Position numbers and translations under genes: made by a program
Source of the DNA: Blastomussa wellsi
Lineage: Eukaryota > Cnidaria > Anthozoa > Scleractinia > Plerogyridae
Direction of reading: 5' to 3'
Length of the DNA stretch: 64,000 nucleotides
Assembly (NCBI GenBank): GCA_947652115.1
Contig: OX393564.1
Span: 11,242,373 to 11,306,372 of the forward strand
The notes under the pieces: generated by a model
Databases searched by the model: none
Told to the model about the DNA's origin: nothing
What the model saw: only the letters and a program-made list of their open reading frames with translations
Shown here: in pieces, positions 44,501 to 51,294 of the stretch
Numbering within the stretch: the first letter of the stretch is position 1
Layout: every line of letters begins with the position of its first letter

Positions 44501-46242
44501 GGTTACAAAAGAAATATAGATGTACATAAATAAGTTGGCCGCGATTTGCTCTAAATTCTAAGTTTAGCCTAAATGTTCAATAAACGTTGAGGTGAAATGT
44601 TAAATGAGTCTTGTGTGCTATTTTTTACCCGTTCTGAGCCGTTTAAGGCGTCATTTCGCGAGATAATTTATCGACCTCTTGATCATATAGAAGAGAAAGA
44701 GAGACAAGGCAGGCAGCACGACAGCCGGCGACCACGACCTTGTCCGGTTCAAGCCCAAACTGACGCTAAACCGTCATAATTCTCACCTCGAAAACTCCGG
44801 CATCTGATCGAACACAAATTTCTTCGTACTTGAGCCGAGCTTGAGCTGATTTAGTTGTCGACAACTAACAGCGACATTTTTGACCGTTTTCCCGTTTTTT
44901 CCCGTGTGTGAAAATCATTGGTTTAGTTGTCATCAACTATTGCAACTGAGCATGCGTACTAAGCGTTAGTTTCCAAGCTCTCGTTGGCCTGACTTAAGAC
45001 ATCGACAACTTTCACAACTAACACCCCAGTGTGTGGAATGCTTGCATCGGACAGAAATAGTTGTCGATAACATTTAGTTGATGAAAAATAGTTGTCGACA
45101 ACTAATCGTCTCGTCTATGGAGGCCCTCAGCGGAAAAATGTTACAAAGGTTACGTATCCAATATGGCGGACCAAGATACTCAACGGAGGCTTGCTGTATT
45201 AGAAAGTTTAATCAATTGTGTACAAGACGTTTTGACTCCACGTTACATTTCAGATATTATTAGGAAAAAGTCATCTTCTCGGAGCTCTCTGTGATAAAAT
45301 GATCTTCCTTTGTTAGTTCTGCCTGGAACGAAATTCAAGACATTAAGATCGTGCGTTTTCCTATGCAAAGTCTATTCAGATGGTGCCAAACTTAGACTCT
45401 TTTAAAAATCAGCTCAAGACATTTTGTTTAGAAATGCCTTTCACATTTAGCAATTTTAGGTCGCAAGTCTGAAGTCAAAACGTTGGTGTTTACTTTTAAA
45501 TTTTATAATTTTTTGTTATTGTTATTGTTAAATACGTTTCAGTACCCCCATCTGCCTTTTCAATGTTATAGAACGATGTGGCATGCATCAGATCTATCAC
45601 CCACCCAACAACATAGTTTCATAGCTGTGGCCCAAAATATTTGAAAGATTTCCAGTTCCCCAAAAGTTATGGAGTCTTATAAAAATATTTATTTGTTCTT
45701 GGGATGCTTTCTTCTAGGTTTCCCCCGATGATGTAATAAACCGCAAAATAAGTCTTCATAAGTATGGGAAACAAGAAGATCTTAAAGAGAGATACATACA
45801 GAGATTACAGATGAAACGTCGACAAACAGAGATGAATGTTTTACGTGGGAAAGGATACAAGGGTGAGAAAAAGGAGAAGAAAATTAACCCAATTACTACT
45901 GCACGAGGAGAGGTGAAAGAGATCTCTCGACGGGAAATGCTACTCCATGGCGATATATTCGGCATCTTAACTGGTATCTTCATGCAAGATGGCCCATTCC
46001 TGATCCTCCGACTTCTGCTCATAATCCAATATAAAGTATACAGTGAGATGCACATCTTCTTTACTTGTAAAAATGCGATCGCTTTGAGCCTCCTTGTGTA
46101 TAGACTTTGTATTCTAACATGCAGTGGTGAAGATGAAGAAGACATCGAACATCAGGAACAGGAGTCCAGACTACAAAATGTCCAGCAAGCAGTGTTAAGT
46201 GAAAACTTTCAGAAGGCAGGTGCTATTCAGTTAGCAGGGTAA
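20342..46242 (+). CDS. TMEM26: TMEM26-like multi-pass membrane protein (five exons)
   Basis: Exons at 20342-20559, 29519-29654, 30700-30954, 31300-31620 and 45718-46242 join in phase into a 484-residue protein (human TMEM26 has 368). Recognition rests on blocks typical of the family: GRWLLPRGEITRDQLS and GYVGTAADILE in exon 4, and FMQDGPFLILRL with IFFTCKNAIALSLLVYRL in exon 5. Exon 1 gives two predicted membrane helices, exon 2 one, exon 4 two or three and exon 5 two. The extra length is a Lys/Glu-rich segment at the end of exon 3 and a basic segment at the start of exon 5. The biochemical function of TMEM26 is poorly known; it is a membrane protein used as a beige-fat marker in mammals. Intron 1 (9 kb) hosts an ISL2EU transposon and intron 4 (14 kb) a viral-like remnant. 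Confidence 0.85.
20949..21027 (+). repeat. ISL2EU left TIR
   Basis: 79 bp, starting AATTCGCCATGTTCTAAACG, perfectly complementary to 24671-24749. The sequence also forms the leader of the nuclease gene. Confidence 0.95.
21034..22940 (+). CDS. ISL2EU accessory protein: SAP, SWIM finger and YqaJ exonuclease
   Basis: Two exons, 21034-21215 and 21296-22940, flank an 80 bp GT-AG intron and give 608 residues. The ATG at 21034 (MAESETIPAKETVK) follows the TIR by six bases. A SAP DNA-binding motif is completed only by splicing (residues 36-70). A SWIM zinc finger follows (CKCPAGIDGRCNH, residues 202-214). The C-terminal half is a YqaJ/lambda-exonuclease type nuclease with Glu439, Asp479 (GASPDGLV) and Glu495-x-Lys497 (LLELKY). 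Such proteins accompany the transposase in ISL2EU elements; a role in processing DNA ends is plausible but inferred. No disabling mutation is seen. Confidence 0.85.
23150..24646 (-). CDS. ISL2EU transposase (THAP-HTH-DDE)
   Basis: Uninterrupted 498-residue protein; ATG at 24646 (MSHHYNCCVPQCNNSF). A THAP zinc finger covers residues 1-77, with Cys7/8, Cys12, Cys55 and His58 and the LPSIFPW box. A coiled coil runs from about 141 to 185. A helix-turn-helix covers about 252-300 (FKISRSTVSKIINGW). The DDE_Tnp_4 catalytic domain has Asp333 (IVDCTEFE), Asp408 (VMADKGF) and Glu455 (HVERLMERIKNW). All catalytic residues are present. It should bind the TIRs and cut out the element. Its 3' end converges on the nuclease gene with about 210 bp between the stops. 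Confidence 0.9.
   Translation of the reverse strand: MSHHYNCCVPQCNNSFRNSPNLQFYRIPKDPAVRKRYVVLLRNDSLKLSESTRICSAHFEGGEKLSRTYLPSIFPWTKELVPRRVLKRATFEESQEIEKAKRRLPMAELPLETNVEMEEHSKENLDMDNSVEIQTLLTGDELIVLHDRLQAREEENVKLKEEIQRLEKENKNLKELHRKLQHEAVTLNYALENNRFDIDKYKDKDDDIAFYTGLPDYNALILCYKSVEHSSSDIIYEHEKTSVNSNVGRPRILTKFQEFILVMLRLRLGLFETDLAHRFKISRSTVSKIINGWIPFLRRQFESIITIPSRELLKFYMPEIFKKLLPNVTVIVDCTEFEMERPSSLDSQSACYSAYKSRTTMKSLLGITPSGVLCFVSDLFPGSTSDKEITILSGFLDKLKPGDQVMADKGFNCQDELASVGASLVMPAFLDKKVQFSKKETNHNKVVASLRVHVERLMERIKNWHIFDHKIPITLAPIATDMLVVVCALSNFQPPLIN
24671..24749 (-). repeat. ISL2EU right TIR
   Basis: 79 bp perfect inverted copy of the left TIR; leader of the transposase gene on the minus strand. 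Confidence 0.95.
25029..25822. repeat. TIR element with GTGTATAAGTCGACC ends
   Basis: GTGTATAAGTCGACC at 25040 is inverted at 25802-25816. The left end adds TATTTACCC, while the right end has diverged. No coding content was seen between. Confidence 0.5.
26196..27332. mobile_element. 1.1 kb TIR element with 9 bp target duplication
   Basis: Ends GGGTTATCC / GGACAACCC continue into a long imperfect TIR that includes AATCAAGAGCCAGAATCCTA in both arms. The element is flanked by exact CCATACAAC at 26187-26195 and 27333-27341. The AT-rich interior has no transposase. It lies in intron 1 of TMEM26. Confidence 0.75.
27477..27974. repeat. Inverted-end repeat with an internal direct repeat
   Basis: Outer arms (GGTCACTTCGTTCCAC and GTGGAATGAAGTGACT) are about 45-60 bp long. 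Inside, a block with CTTTGTTGC-ATGCGC and TAGCAACAAGTGAACAATCA occurs twice, at 27590-27641 and 27780-27825. Confidence 0.55.
28575..28983 (-). repeat. tRNA-derived SINE, expanded by a 34 bp minisatellite
   Basis: The minus strand begins GGAGGCACAGTGGCCTAATG, like the SINE at 39605, with box A AGTGGCCTAATGGTTAG. It ends in the same CCGGCCTGATGGGCCACTAG tail. The body is lengthened by tandem copies at 28761-28918. Confidence 0.75.
28761..28918. repeat. 34 bp tandem repeat (4.7 copies)
   Basis: Units start at 28761, 28795, 28829, 28863 and 28897 (GATAGTGTCTTGCCCAAGAG...), differing at about one position. They arise from a segment of the SINE. Confidence 0.9.
29519..29654 (+). CDS. TMEM26: TMEM26 exon 2
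   Basis: Acceptor TTTGTTTCAG, donor GTAAGT. It encodes YFWPSCFFYMSTMIPIIWIV, a membrane helix, and ends in phase 0. Confidence 0.8.
30700..30954 (+). CDS. TMEM26: TMEM26 exon 3
   Basis: Acceptor TTCACAG, donor GTAGGT, phase 0 at both ends. It encodes LMELEICTKTLRNFCQKLGG and ends in a Lys/Glu-rich stretch. This is the least conserved part of the gene. Confidence 0.7.
31300..31620 (+). CDS. TMEM26: TMEM26 exon 4
   Basis: Acceptor CACAATTTGCAG, donor GTATGC, phase 0. It carries the family signature GRWLLPRGEITRDQLSALLL. Confidence 0.9.
31840..33162. other. Intronic sequence without recognised genes
   Basis: Start of TMEM26 intron 4. A cluster of GAGAAACGAGA(C/A) repeats occurs at 32820-32895. 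I saw no coding region. Confidence 0.4.
33163..35058 (+). pseudogene. Second broken YR retrotransposon (gag, RT, RNase H remnants)
   Basis: Gag starts at 33163 (MSTKKGQCARLIEQL) and runs with frame changes to a zinc knuckle (CFTCGGAGHLSHVC near 34010) and a CCCH finger (DPCQNYNKGFPCTRTPC, 34078). The RT N-terminus follows (SLYRGLREGFRIGY at 34340, GLVPKKNSGKWHTIFHLSYL at 34530). Most of the RT palm including the YxDD box is deleted, and RNase H resumes with SLSADAAGSVGYG near 34952. The copy stops near 35058 where capsid-type sequence begins. No recombinase or repeats remain. Confidence 0.65.
35028..35846 (-). pseudogene. Major-capsid-like protein, broken
   Basis: Two minus-strand frames cover the N-terminal part (35846-35397, with PKLNENEVLVPGSLALLF) and a middle part (35353-35028, with LKYKLTNIQLEYEMIRS). 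They are separated by frame changes near 35360-35395. The gene is cut off near 35028 where it meets retrotransposon sequence. Beta-rich pattern and motifs resemble a family of predicted capsid-type proteins (F54H12.2-like); a double jelly-roll fold is my inference. The N-terminal frame begins at a GTG, so the true start is unclear; another frame change near 35860 is likely. Confidence 0.5.
36015..36425 (+). CDS. Small acidic protein of the viral-like remnant
   Basis: 136 residues from a clear ATG (MAEGEHFGYDDPELDHA) with an Asp-run near resid 20-26. The C-terminal half is more structured (SEKAWFAAKEQFLNMSSSEL). No known domain, signal peptide or membrane segment. The frame is intact. Function unknown; position between two structural-type genes suggests a virion or packaging role, which is only inference. 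Confidence 0.45.
   Translation: MAEGEHFGYDDPELDHAIDHDDDDDEQETNTTRQNTTGPFQPGSASTPYYGGKQYEMQTMQHEQSGMPDTSFTEETPLVGSSSQSLSEKAWFAAKEQFLNMSSSELEIFYSPKNGRLQVKMFGSGKKAYDIFTTKI
36479..37370 (-). pseudogene. Unknown gene of the viral-like remnant, with two frameshifts
   Basis: Three minus-strand frames follow on from each other: 37370-36978 (MNIFKTARTQSDSVAFDYLE), 37074-36814 and 36724-36479 (LPGDPTFSQINNHYNVGSYK). Joins near 37060 and 36830 imply two single-base frameshifts. No recognised domain. The C-terminal segment looks conserved-type sequence (NNHYN, FRFTYGANHGLG) rather than random, which supports one former gene of about 290 codons. Confidence 0.45.
37426..37921 (+). pseudogene. Putative minor structural protein, internally deleted
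   Basis: The probable ATG is at 37426 (MVVLTISTSSNPCTVNFD). The frame runs to 37803, but coding sense changes frame near 37757 and continues to a stop at 37919-37921 (SVMLSVKDDDGQLFDFN). The sudden change suggests an internal deletion that joins distant parts. The beta-rich, Asn/Thr-rich sequence would fit a capsid-associated protein of such elements; this is inference. It overlaps nothing and precedes the next gene by 23 bp. Confidence 0.4.
37945..38580 (+). CDS. Membrane protein of the viral-like remnant
   Basis: Intact 211-residue protein, ATG at 37945 (MSSANVLPSAPPDNIYPELP). It has a proline-rich N-terminus, a coiled segment (KIEKEIADEAEHYRLVLKK), then a long Gly/Ala-rich hydrophobic stretch (about residues 60-115, ALSSGAIATSLTGVGIVVG) that could form two membrane helices, then a Lys/Glu-rich helical tail. 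A viral membrane-active or inner-capsid role is possible but not shown. It is the best-preserved gene of the block. Confidence 0.5.
   Translation: MSSANVLPSAPPDNIYPELPLSRTPENFRLTEISKIEKEIADEAEHYRLVLKKYKKACKVIHYSVVSLGAVSVALSSGAIATSLTGVGIVVGAPTAGIAALSGFASTGLSVVNKKLERKVKKHTKIRALALAKHDSIKSSVSQALDDNNVSDSEFKQITREMQKYRELKESLCSNLAKKQTDLRQPDIEKIKKQVLQEFRKKLAASSTNLN
38970..39132. repeat. Foldback MITE
   Basis: Arms of about 60 bp at 38971-39033 and 39071-39131 (TAGTAATAGC...GCTATTACTA, with CCTGATCTTCAGCCATTTAT in both). TA could be the target duplication. Confidence 0.8.
39132..39322. repeat. MITE with ACCGCTCAGAGGG end, right end lost
   Basis: Starts TAATAAGGTAATACCGCTCA and matches the reverse complement of 41623-41820 throughout, but breaks off at TTGACTTGTCCC before its second TIR. 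Confidence 0.7.
39605..39887 (+). repeat. tRNA-derived SINE
   Basis: Head with box A (AGTGGCCTAATGGTTAG) and box B-like GGTTTCGAGTCC, followed by a body with TTCTTGGGCAAGACACTTTA and a tail GGCCTGATGGGCCACTAGGC. A second copy lies inverted at 28575-28983. It lies in TMEM26 intron 4. Confidence 0.8.
40469..40661. repeat. Foldback MITE
   Basis: Arms of about 70-80 bp (CCTTAGTGTGGCCACCCAAC and its complement) with a short central loop. TA-like flanks. Confidence 0.8.
41591..41829. repeat. MITE (second copy) preceded by an extra TIR
   Basis: The element at 41623-41820 has both ends (GTACCGCTCAGAGGG inverted). Immediately before it, 41591-41622 is another inverted end (GACCCTCTGAGCGGTACTAC) that could be the right TIR partner of 39132. 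Confidence 0.7.
42431..42630 (+). pseudogene. HTH-like N-terminus of a transposase/integrase fragment
   Basis: The frame encodes MEYLEANIEIIREFVKENKT and INKILLEAFPEVRRGFSERN, a repeat-lacking helical block like the helix-turn-helix N-terminus of integrase-type transposases found in many copies in cnidarians. No catalytic domain follows. The frame continues directly into Penelope RT sequence. Confidence 0.4.
42631..43115 (+). pseudogene. Penelope-like RT fragment
   Basis: RT motifs appear in changing frames: KIHKQSPVGRS and DGPTERISAFVDHLIS (42650-42740), VSVDVTSLYTNIPQEEG (42826), and an AFANIFMAK block near 43050. Stops and frame changes are frequent. The catalytic YxDD box and the GIY-YIG domain were not found. 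Confidence 0.6.
44110..44352. repeat. MITE-like block with CAACTTGTCGCGCAAC arms
   Basis: TCAACTTGTCACGCAG and TGCGCGACAAGTTGA form a hairpin at 44305-44352, and related sequence occurs at 44183-44200. The block has several GTTGCTCGTTTTTCA-type direct repeats. Confidence 0.4.
44851..45105. repeat. Element with palindromic ends TTAGTTGTCGACAACTAA
   Basis: Both ends carry the same 16-18 bp perfect palindrome, so they are at once direct and inverted repeats. Two more half-diverged copies lie inside (44934 and 45056). Confidence 0.6.
45300..45440 (+). pseudogene. Possible LINE RT C-terminal tail
   Basis: SAWNEIQDIK followed in another frame by VPNLDSFKNQLKTFCL resembles the WN-x-LP...SFK-x-x-LKTFLF end of RT in CR1/L2-type LINEs. 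Short and frameshifted. Confidence 0.35.
45718..46242 (+). CDS. TMEM26: TMEM26 exon 5 (terminal)
   Basis: Acceptor TTTCTTCTAG, stop TAA at 46240-46242. It begins VSPDDVINRKISLHKYG, has a basic linker, then FGILTGIFMQDGPFLILRLL and a last helix, and ends in an acidic Glu/Gln-rich tail. Confidence 0.85.
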   Translation, partial: VSPDDVINRKISLHKYGKQEDLKERYIQRLQMKRRQTEMNVLRGKGYKGEKKEKKINPITTARGEVKEISRREMLLHGDIFGILTGIFMQDGPFLILRLLLIIQYKVYSEMHIFFTCKNAIALSLLVYRLCILTCSGEDEEDIEHQEQESRLQNVQQAVLSENFQKAGAIQLAG

Positions 46243-46519
46243 TAATTATTAGGATCCCAACACAGGTAAAATATCAACCACAATGAAAGAGACCAAAGAA
46301 CTCAACACAAATGATTTGACTCCGAGCTACTCCGATTGGCCATTGCTTACAACGGCTACTACATAAACCTCTGTATTGTGGGGAATAGTCTCACTGGCCC
46401 TGTATAATTCCCTGTGACACTGAAGACTTGCAATGTAAAGAACACGTATTTAAATACACCATACAATTCACCATAGAAGTTAGTTAGTTCGTTCGCCAAC
46501 GCTTACGTGTTCCGGAAAC

Positions 46520-46982
46520 TATAGAGCGTTTTCACGTGACGTCATAAAATTCTAAAATCCAAAACCAAAGAGCCACAAGACTTTTTATACTCATCAGGCA
46601 TAAGAGGTGCTAAATTTATATCAGTGTACGTTTCAGCTCAACAGCGTCCTTCGTTTGGAAACTAGCGCAATTTGAATCTCAGTTTTATGGCGGTGTGCGA
46701 CATACAGTTATCTCGCGAGATTTAGCCATTTTAGAAGTTTAGGTATTAGGAAAAGTGTTTATATGAACATTTGTTGGATAACCAAAGTAAACTCCAGATG
46801 TCTACACTATTTCCGGCCGCCATGTTGGTGTTCCACTGAGGTACACCAAGATGGCGGCTCCATACTGGTCTCTGTAAATTTGTGCGAGACATTTCGACCA
46901 TATACTATGTCGTAGCTTCTTCACTCTGTCCACTGAATGGATTTCGATTTATTTTTTTGGTCACGTGAGTGAAAACGCTATA
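46520..46982. repeat. MITE with TATAGAGCGTTTTCACGTGA ends
   Basis: The left end TATAGAGCGTTTTCACGTGA is inverted at 46959-46982 with a 2-3 bp difference. No coding content. It lies 280 bp beyond the TMEM26 stop. Confidence 0.75.
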
Positions 46983-46989
46983 TCTTTTT

Positions 46990-48220
46990 ACAAATCACGA
47001 CTCGAAATTCGAGAAATTACATTTTTGATCACTTAGCAACGAAGCAAAATAAAAGTCACGAAATCCTAGAAAATGTAACGCCGCATGTCACGCAGTCACA
47101 AAACGTCTTGCAGCATGGTTTCAACAACAAGAGGAATTTATATAGTTTACTGAAAAGCCCCATGGGGATGTGAAATAAACGTACGTACACCAAGGGAGTT
47201 AAACACGGAACTCCAGAACTGCTATTTGTCCGCAAGAAAAACAAGACAGGCCTTTTTCTAAGAAGAAAACGCTTGTCGCTATTCAGGGTTACCTTTAATC
47301 TACAGAAGCAAACAAAATCCTCAACAATTAAAAAACTCAGCAAAAGAGGCGACATGGCTTTCACAGCCCACAGGGAAGCCAAAATCCAATTCATGCAACG
47401 TTTGTTGATATATTGTCGAAAAAAGTAGCATTATGATCTAGTTGTTCAGCTTGTGTGGTATATGCAAAAATATTTATTCACCTCGGCGTTGCTTCATTTC
47501 GGTAAATATTCCCCATTATTATTTAACAAATTGTCGCATTGCCCATACATGGTTATGAAGCGATTGTTACCCGCCATCTGTACTTGACAGATATCCTGCG
47601 ATATATATACGTTAAGCAACGATAATGAAAAGTCTTTTCAAAGCGCCGAATAACGGCAACTTTTCTAGCTGTAAAATGCGCTTTGTTTACAATTTGTTGA
47701 ATAATAAAACAATTATCCTGCTAAACCTTGCAGAATTTCGTCTGATTTTAGCCAACTCGGCCTATGGCCTCGTCCGCTAAGTATCAGGCGATGATATTCC
47801 GCGCGATTTCGCAGGATAAGTGTTAACTATTGACCTTGTTGGCGAACAATTGTTTCTGTTTCATGTAAATAAAGTACTTTCAAGTAAAAGTAGTTTTGTT
47901 TCAAGTAAAGCCACACTAGTGGAGCAAGAGTGTACATAAATGGGCGCTTCACCGAGCAAACACAAACATTCGGTAAAACGGGTGTCACAAGCTATCTTCA
48001 GTAAGCCCTTTCGATATTAGATTATTATCAGAGTGCTGAAGGCGATCTAATAATTGAAAACATCCAGTGTACATAGTTTTGTAACAGCTTTTTGTATGAG
48101 CCCGGAATAACAGCATGTATATAAACACACATAGTACTATTGGTCGCAATAGCGCCAAGTTTAATTACTTGACTGACCTTTCTGTACTGTTGTCACCTCT
48201 CAAAAGTATATAATATTCCC
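46990..48220. other. No gene seen
   Basis: Intergenic sequence downstream of TMEM26. The minus-strand frame 47394-47056 is hydrophobic but shows no family signature. Confidence 0.4.
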
Positions 48221-48222
48221 TC

Positions 48223-48416
48223 AGTGCACGAGAAATAAGTGGCTCTTGGGACACAATTTGATTGGCTAGAATCTAACAAAGGCAGTCCAATCATATCAAC
48301 CGTTTTATACTTGATTATGGCAAAGGGATTTTAAAATGGCTGATGTGATTGGACTCCCTTTGGTAGATTTCAGCCAATCAAATCATGTGACCCCAAAGCC
48401 ACTTGTTCTGGTGACA
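48223..48416. repeat. Foldback MITE
   Basis: Arms of about 75 bp, with TTTGATTGGCT-GAATCTA and GGCAGTCCAATCA segments inverted around a short loop. Confidence 0.75.
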
Positions 48417-48723
48417 AGCATTTTCTATTTATTTTTTCTGTATTTTTTATACGTGCTATTTTTTAAGTTGGGAACCCTGTAAAATACTAGATGCCCTTCG
48501 GTGAAACAAATGCAAAGGAAGACACAATCAATTTGTAATTAAAGTGATATTTAATATTTTTGTATATTTGTCTACATGCAATTAAAGTTGAAAATCACTG
48601 GAAAATATTGTATAGTCACTAGTCATGAAATTAATGAGTGCAAATAACAAAGTAAATGACTGCTTTGTGCAGTCGACTGTGGATGAAAAACTGAATATTT
48701 TTTAAAAACTCTGAACCATTCGA

Positions 48724-49401
48724 GGGTGTCTGGAAAACCCGAATAGCGAATAGTCACGAATAGCGAACAGTGCGAATAGCGGCGATTTTTGTGGCGAATG
48801 GTGAGGAATAGTGACGAATGACAGATATTGAAAGAACATGACACGAATAAACTTTCGCTAGAAAAATAGCCTGTGTGTTTACCTCTTTTAAATGCACTAT
48901 TGCGTAGATTCTCTCGGCAAAAAATTGAGCTCATTTTCGAGTCGGCATACATTCATTTTGGCAGGTACGCTGCTTCCAAACCGATTCGATCGTGCGAACC
49001 GCCATTATTTTAAAACACATTGACCGCTGACTATCGCCACTGTGGTCGTCTAAAGGCTACGCAGGTGATAAAGAACTAATTTGAAACGTTTTTTTCGAAA
49101 ATCCATAGCTTCGTTAAAAATGCATCAAATCCCCTCGTTTTTGATTTTCTGGATGTTTCCTGGATATTCTAAATTAAAAAGACTACTTGCCTTGGGAACA
49201 ATATATCTATGAAGTTTGGTCGAATCCATCAGCGTCCGCGGATAAACGCTATTGCTTCACGTGATCAATTTCAACGAATCCAGATCAGTGCTGAACTAAA
49301 GCGGTGACTATTTACGACTATTCCTCACTATTCGTGTCCATTCGCGACTGTTCGCCACTATTCGCCGTTCGCTATTCGCTATTCGGGTTTTCCAGACACC
49401 C
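48724..49401. mobile_element. 678 bp TIR element with 9 bp duplication and CGAATAG arrays
   Basis: TIRs start GGGTGTCTGGAAAACCCGAA. The flanks are exact ACCATTCGA at 48715-48723 and 49402-49410. Each arm contains a different number of CGAATAG-type heptamers. No coding content. A MULE-type MITE is the best fit to the 9 bp duplication. Confidence 0.8.
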
Positions 49402-49720
49402 ACCATTCGATTTTTTCCAGCACGGATTTTTAGTCTCCATCTTGCTGCATTGTAAGTACTCAATGGCTACACTGTCTTCACAGAACTTCTGCGAAGCTTC
49501 TTACCACCCCGAACTCTCTTTGGCTTAAAACGTTTAGTTTTCTTTTTCATTTCTGTTGTTGTTTGTTTGATTTCGCAATCAGTTGCTTTATTTCCCTTTT
49601 CAGGCTTGGAGCTACTGTTCAGGTTGTTAACTACTTGACTTGAAGTATCTGCAAAGAAAGAATATTTAAGTCGAACCAAGTCCACGAGCCCATCTCTGTG
49701 TTCCCTTTTCCCTCTGTTTC

Positions 49721-49812
49721 AAAACGAGTCTAAGTGTGAAACTATTCATATGAGAATATGACGAAGCTAAAACACATTTTCATATGAATGGTTTCACACT
49801 TAGACTCGTTTT
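49721..49812. repeat. Small foldback MITE
   Basis: AAAACGAGTCTAAGTGTGAA at 49721 is inverted at 49793-49812; arms of about 36 bp. Confidence 0.8.
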
Positions 49813-50462
49813 AACAATGAGGAAAAAGAGAACTTCGGAAATGGCCTATTAGTTAGATTTAGTTACGAAGACACGCGCAGCGGGAAGAGTGCCACCAACC
49901 CTAAACTGCCGTGTTCTGACGAACGAGATGTTGTGGTCAGGTACACAGGATCCCGAATGTGACACCCACAGGCATTTCTGTCTGATTTTTGGCAACACGT
50001 ACAAGTTTATTAAATCTATTGCGCTGATTTCGAAAATCATCATTGCCAAGCTCAAGTCCTGTGTTTAAATGGGGTTATGGAGCATTTTGTTATGACGTCA
50101 TTGACCAAATATGACTTTATTCTTCAGTAAACATTATAGACTCAGTTGGTCTTCAGAAGAGGCAAAACCTGAAATTTTGTGTCCAAATTTTCTCCGCCGA
50201 CAGAATTTCAGGAGTCGATTTCAGAGGAACATAACTGAACTTGGTGTACGCTATTGTGTCATGACAGAAGGGAATTTCAAAAGAGTCTTTCAAAACGAAG
50301 ATTGAATGTTTCGAAGTCCAGATTTCACTCTTTTGCTCTTAGAAGTCAGGTGGTGTGGACGCTACGATTGCAAAGCATTATAGATCAATTTGCAAACTGG
50401 GCTCATTTCGTTCAAGCCTCGGACGAGTCAACAGCTCTGGACGGACTGTTTTTGTATTCCCC

Positions 50463-50882
50463 AATGGGTATAAACTGCTGATTACCGTTTGCCGGTGAAA
50501 AATCAGCTGAAAACCGTGAACATCAAGGATTTTGAAGGCAAAATAATAGCCGTAGATGCATCATGTTGGCTTCACAAAGGCTGAAAGCGCTGTCTGTCTG
50601 ATGCACAGAACGAGAAGCTTCGCGAGGTGAGGAACGAATACTTTATATGAATTCAAGTCCTTCGTATTTTTTTGTTCTTTCGGTCGTATACTTGCATTAT
50701 CCAAGTAAGCTTTCAGTGGCGCTAACACCGATGAATATTTCTCAGTTAAAGTTATTTAGAAATTTGCAGAGGATATGTTGAAGTCCTTCTTCGCAATGGA
50801 GTGGTCCCATTTCTCCCGGCATTTCTGGTGTTTGATGTGTTACCTTTGCCGGCGAAATCGCTTGAACGACACGGAAGGCCAG
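50463..50882 (+). pseudogene. EXO1/FEN1 (Rad2/XPG) nuclease N-terminal fragment
   Basis: The pieces are MGIN at 50463, then in another frame KTVNIKDFEGKIIAVDASCW with LHKG (50513-50583, followed by a stop), then after an intron-like gap VEVLLRNGVVPF and LVFDVLPLPAKS (50778-50862). These match the XPG-N domain in order: MGIxGLLP, the IAVDAYCWLH strand with its catalytic Asp, and the VFDG strand of EXO1-type nucleases. Here the Gly after VFD is Val. GTGAGG follows 50626 and TTTGCAG precedes 50770, so an intron was retained. Not functional. Confidence 0.5.
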
Positions 50883-51096
50883 TTTAAAGAGATTTTATGC
50901 TATGGAGGTTTGCTTCTTTTAATGTAATTTCTGGTTTACAGTGCAGTGAAATGACACGACGAATGTGTTAAATTAATGTGCTATGTGGAAACTTTCTAAA
51001 TATCCATTCATTTGCATGATCTCTTGACGTTAATTTTTTTTCTGTTTTTAAGGCTTCGAGATACGGTCAAAATACAGGATTCCTGGGGTGGTGGAC

Positions 51097-51294
51097 AAAA
51101 CACTGACCCCCAGTCCATGGTCTGCCTAAATGGACTAGCCTTAAATGGACTACCTCTAAAAACTCTAAAAATGTTTTTAAAGATGGACTACCCTATAAAT
51201 ATGGACTACCTTTAAAAACACTTTTTTAGTTTTTATGGGTAGTCCATTTTAAGCTAGTCCACGGGGTAGTCCATGGACTGGGGGTCAGTGTTTT
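51097..51294. repeat. Foldback MITE rich in TAGTCCAT/ATGGACTA
   Basis: AAAACACTGACCCCCAGTCC at 51097 is inverted at 51275-51294. ATGGACTA(C/G) repeats fill the arms. It is nested in the 3.5 kb element. Confidence 0.75.

Noticed and set aside
47056..47394. Hydrophobic minus-strand frame of 112 codons
   Set aside because: No family signature, splice context or neighbour support.
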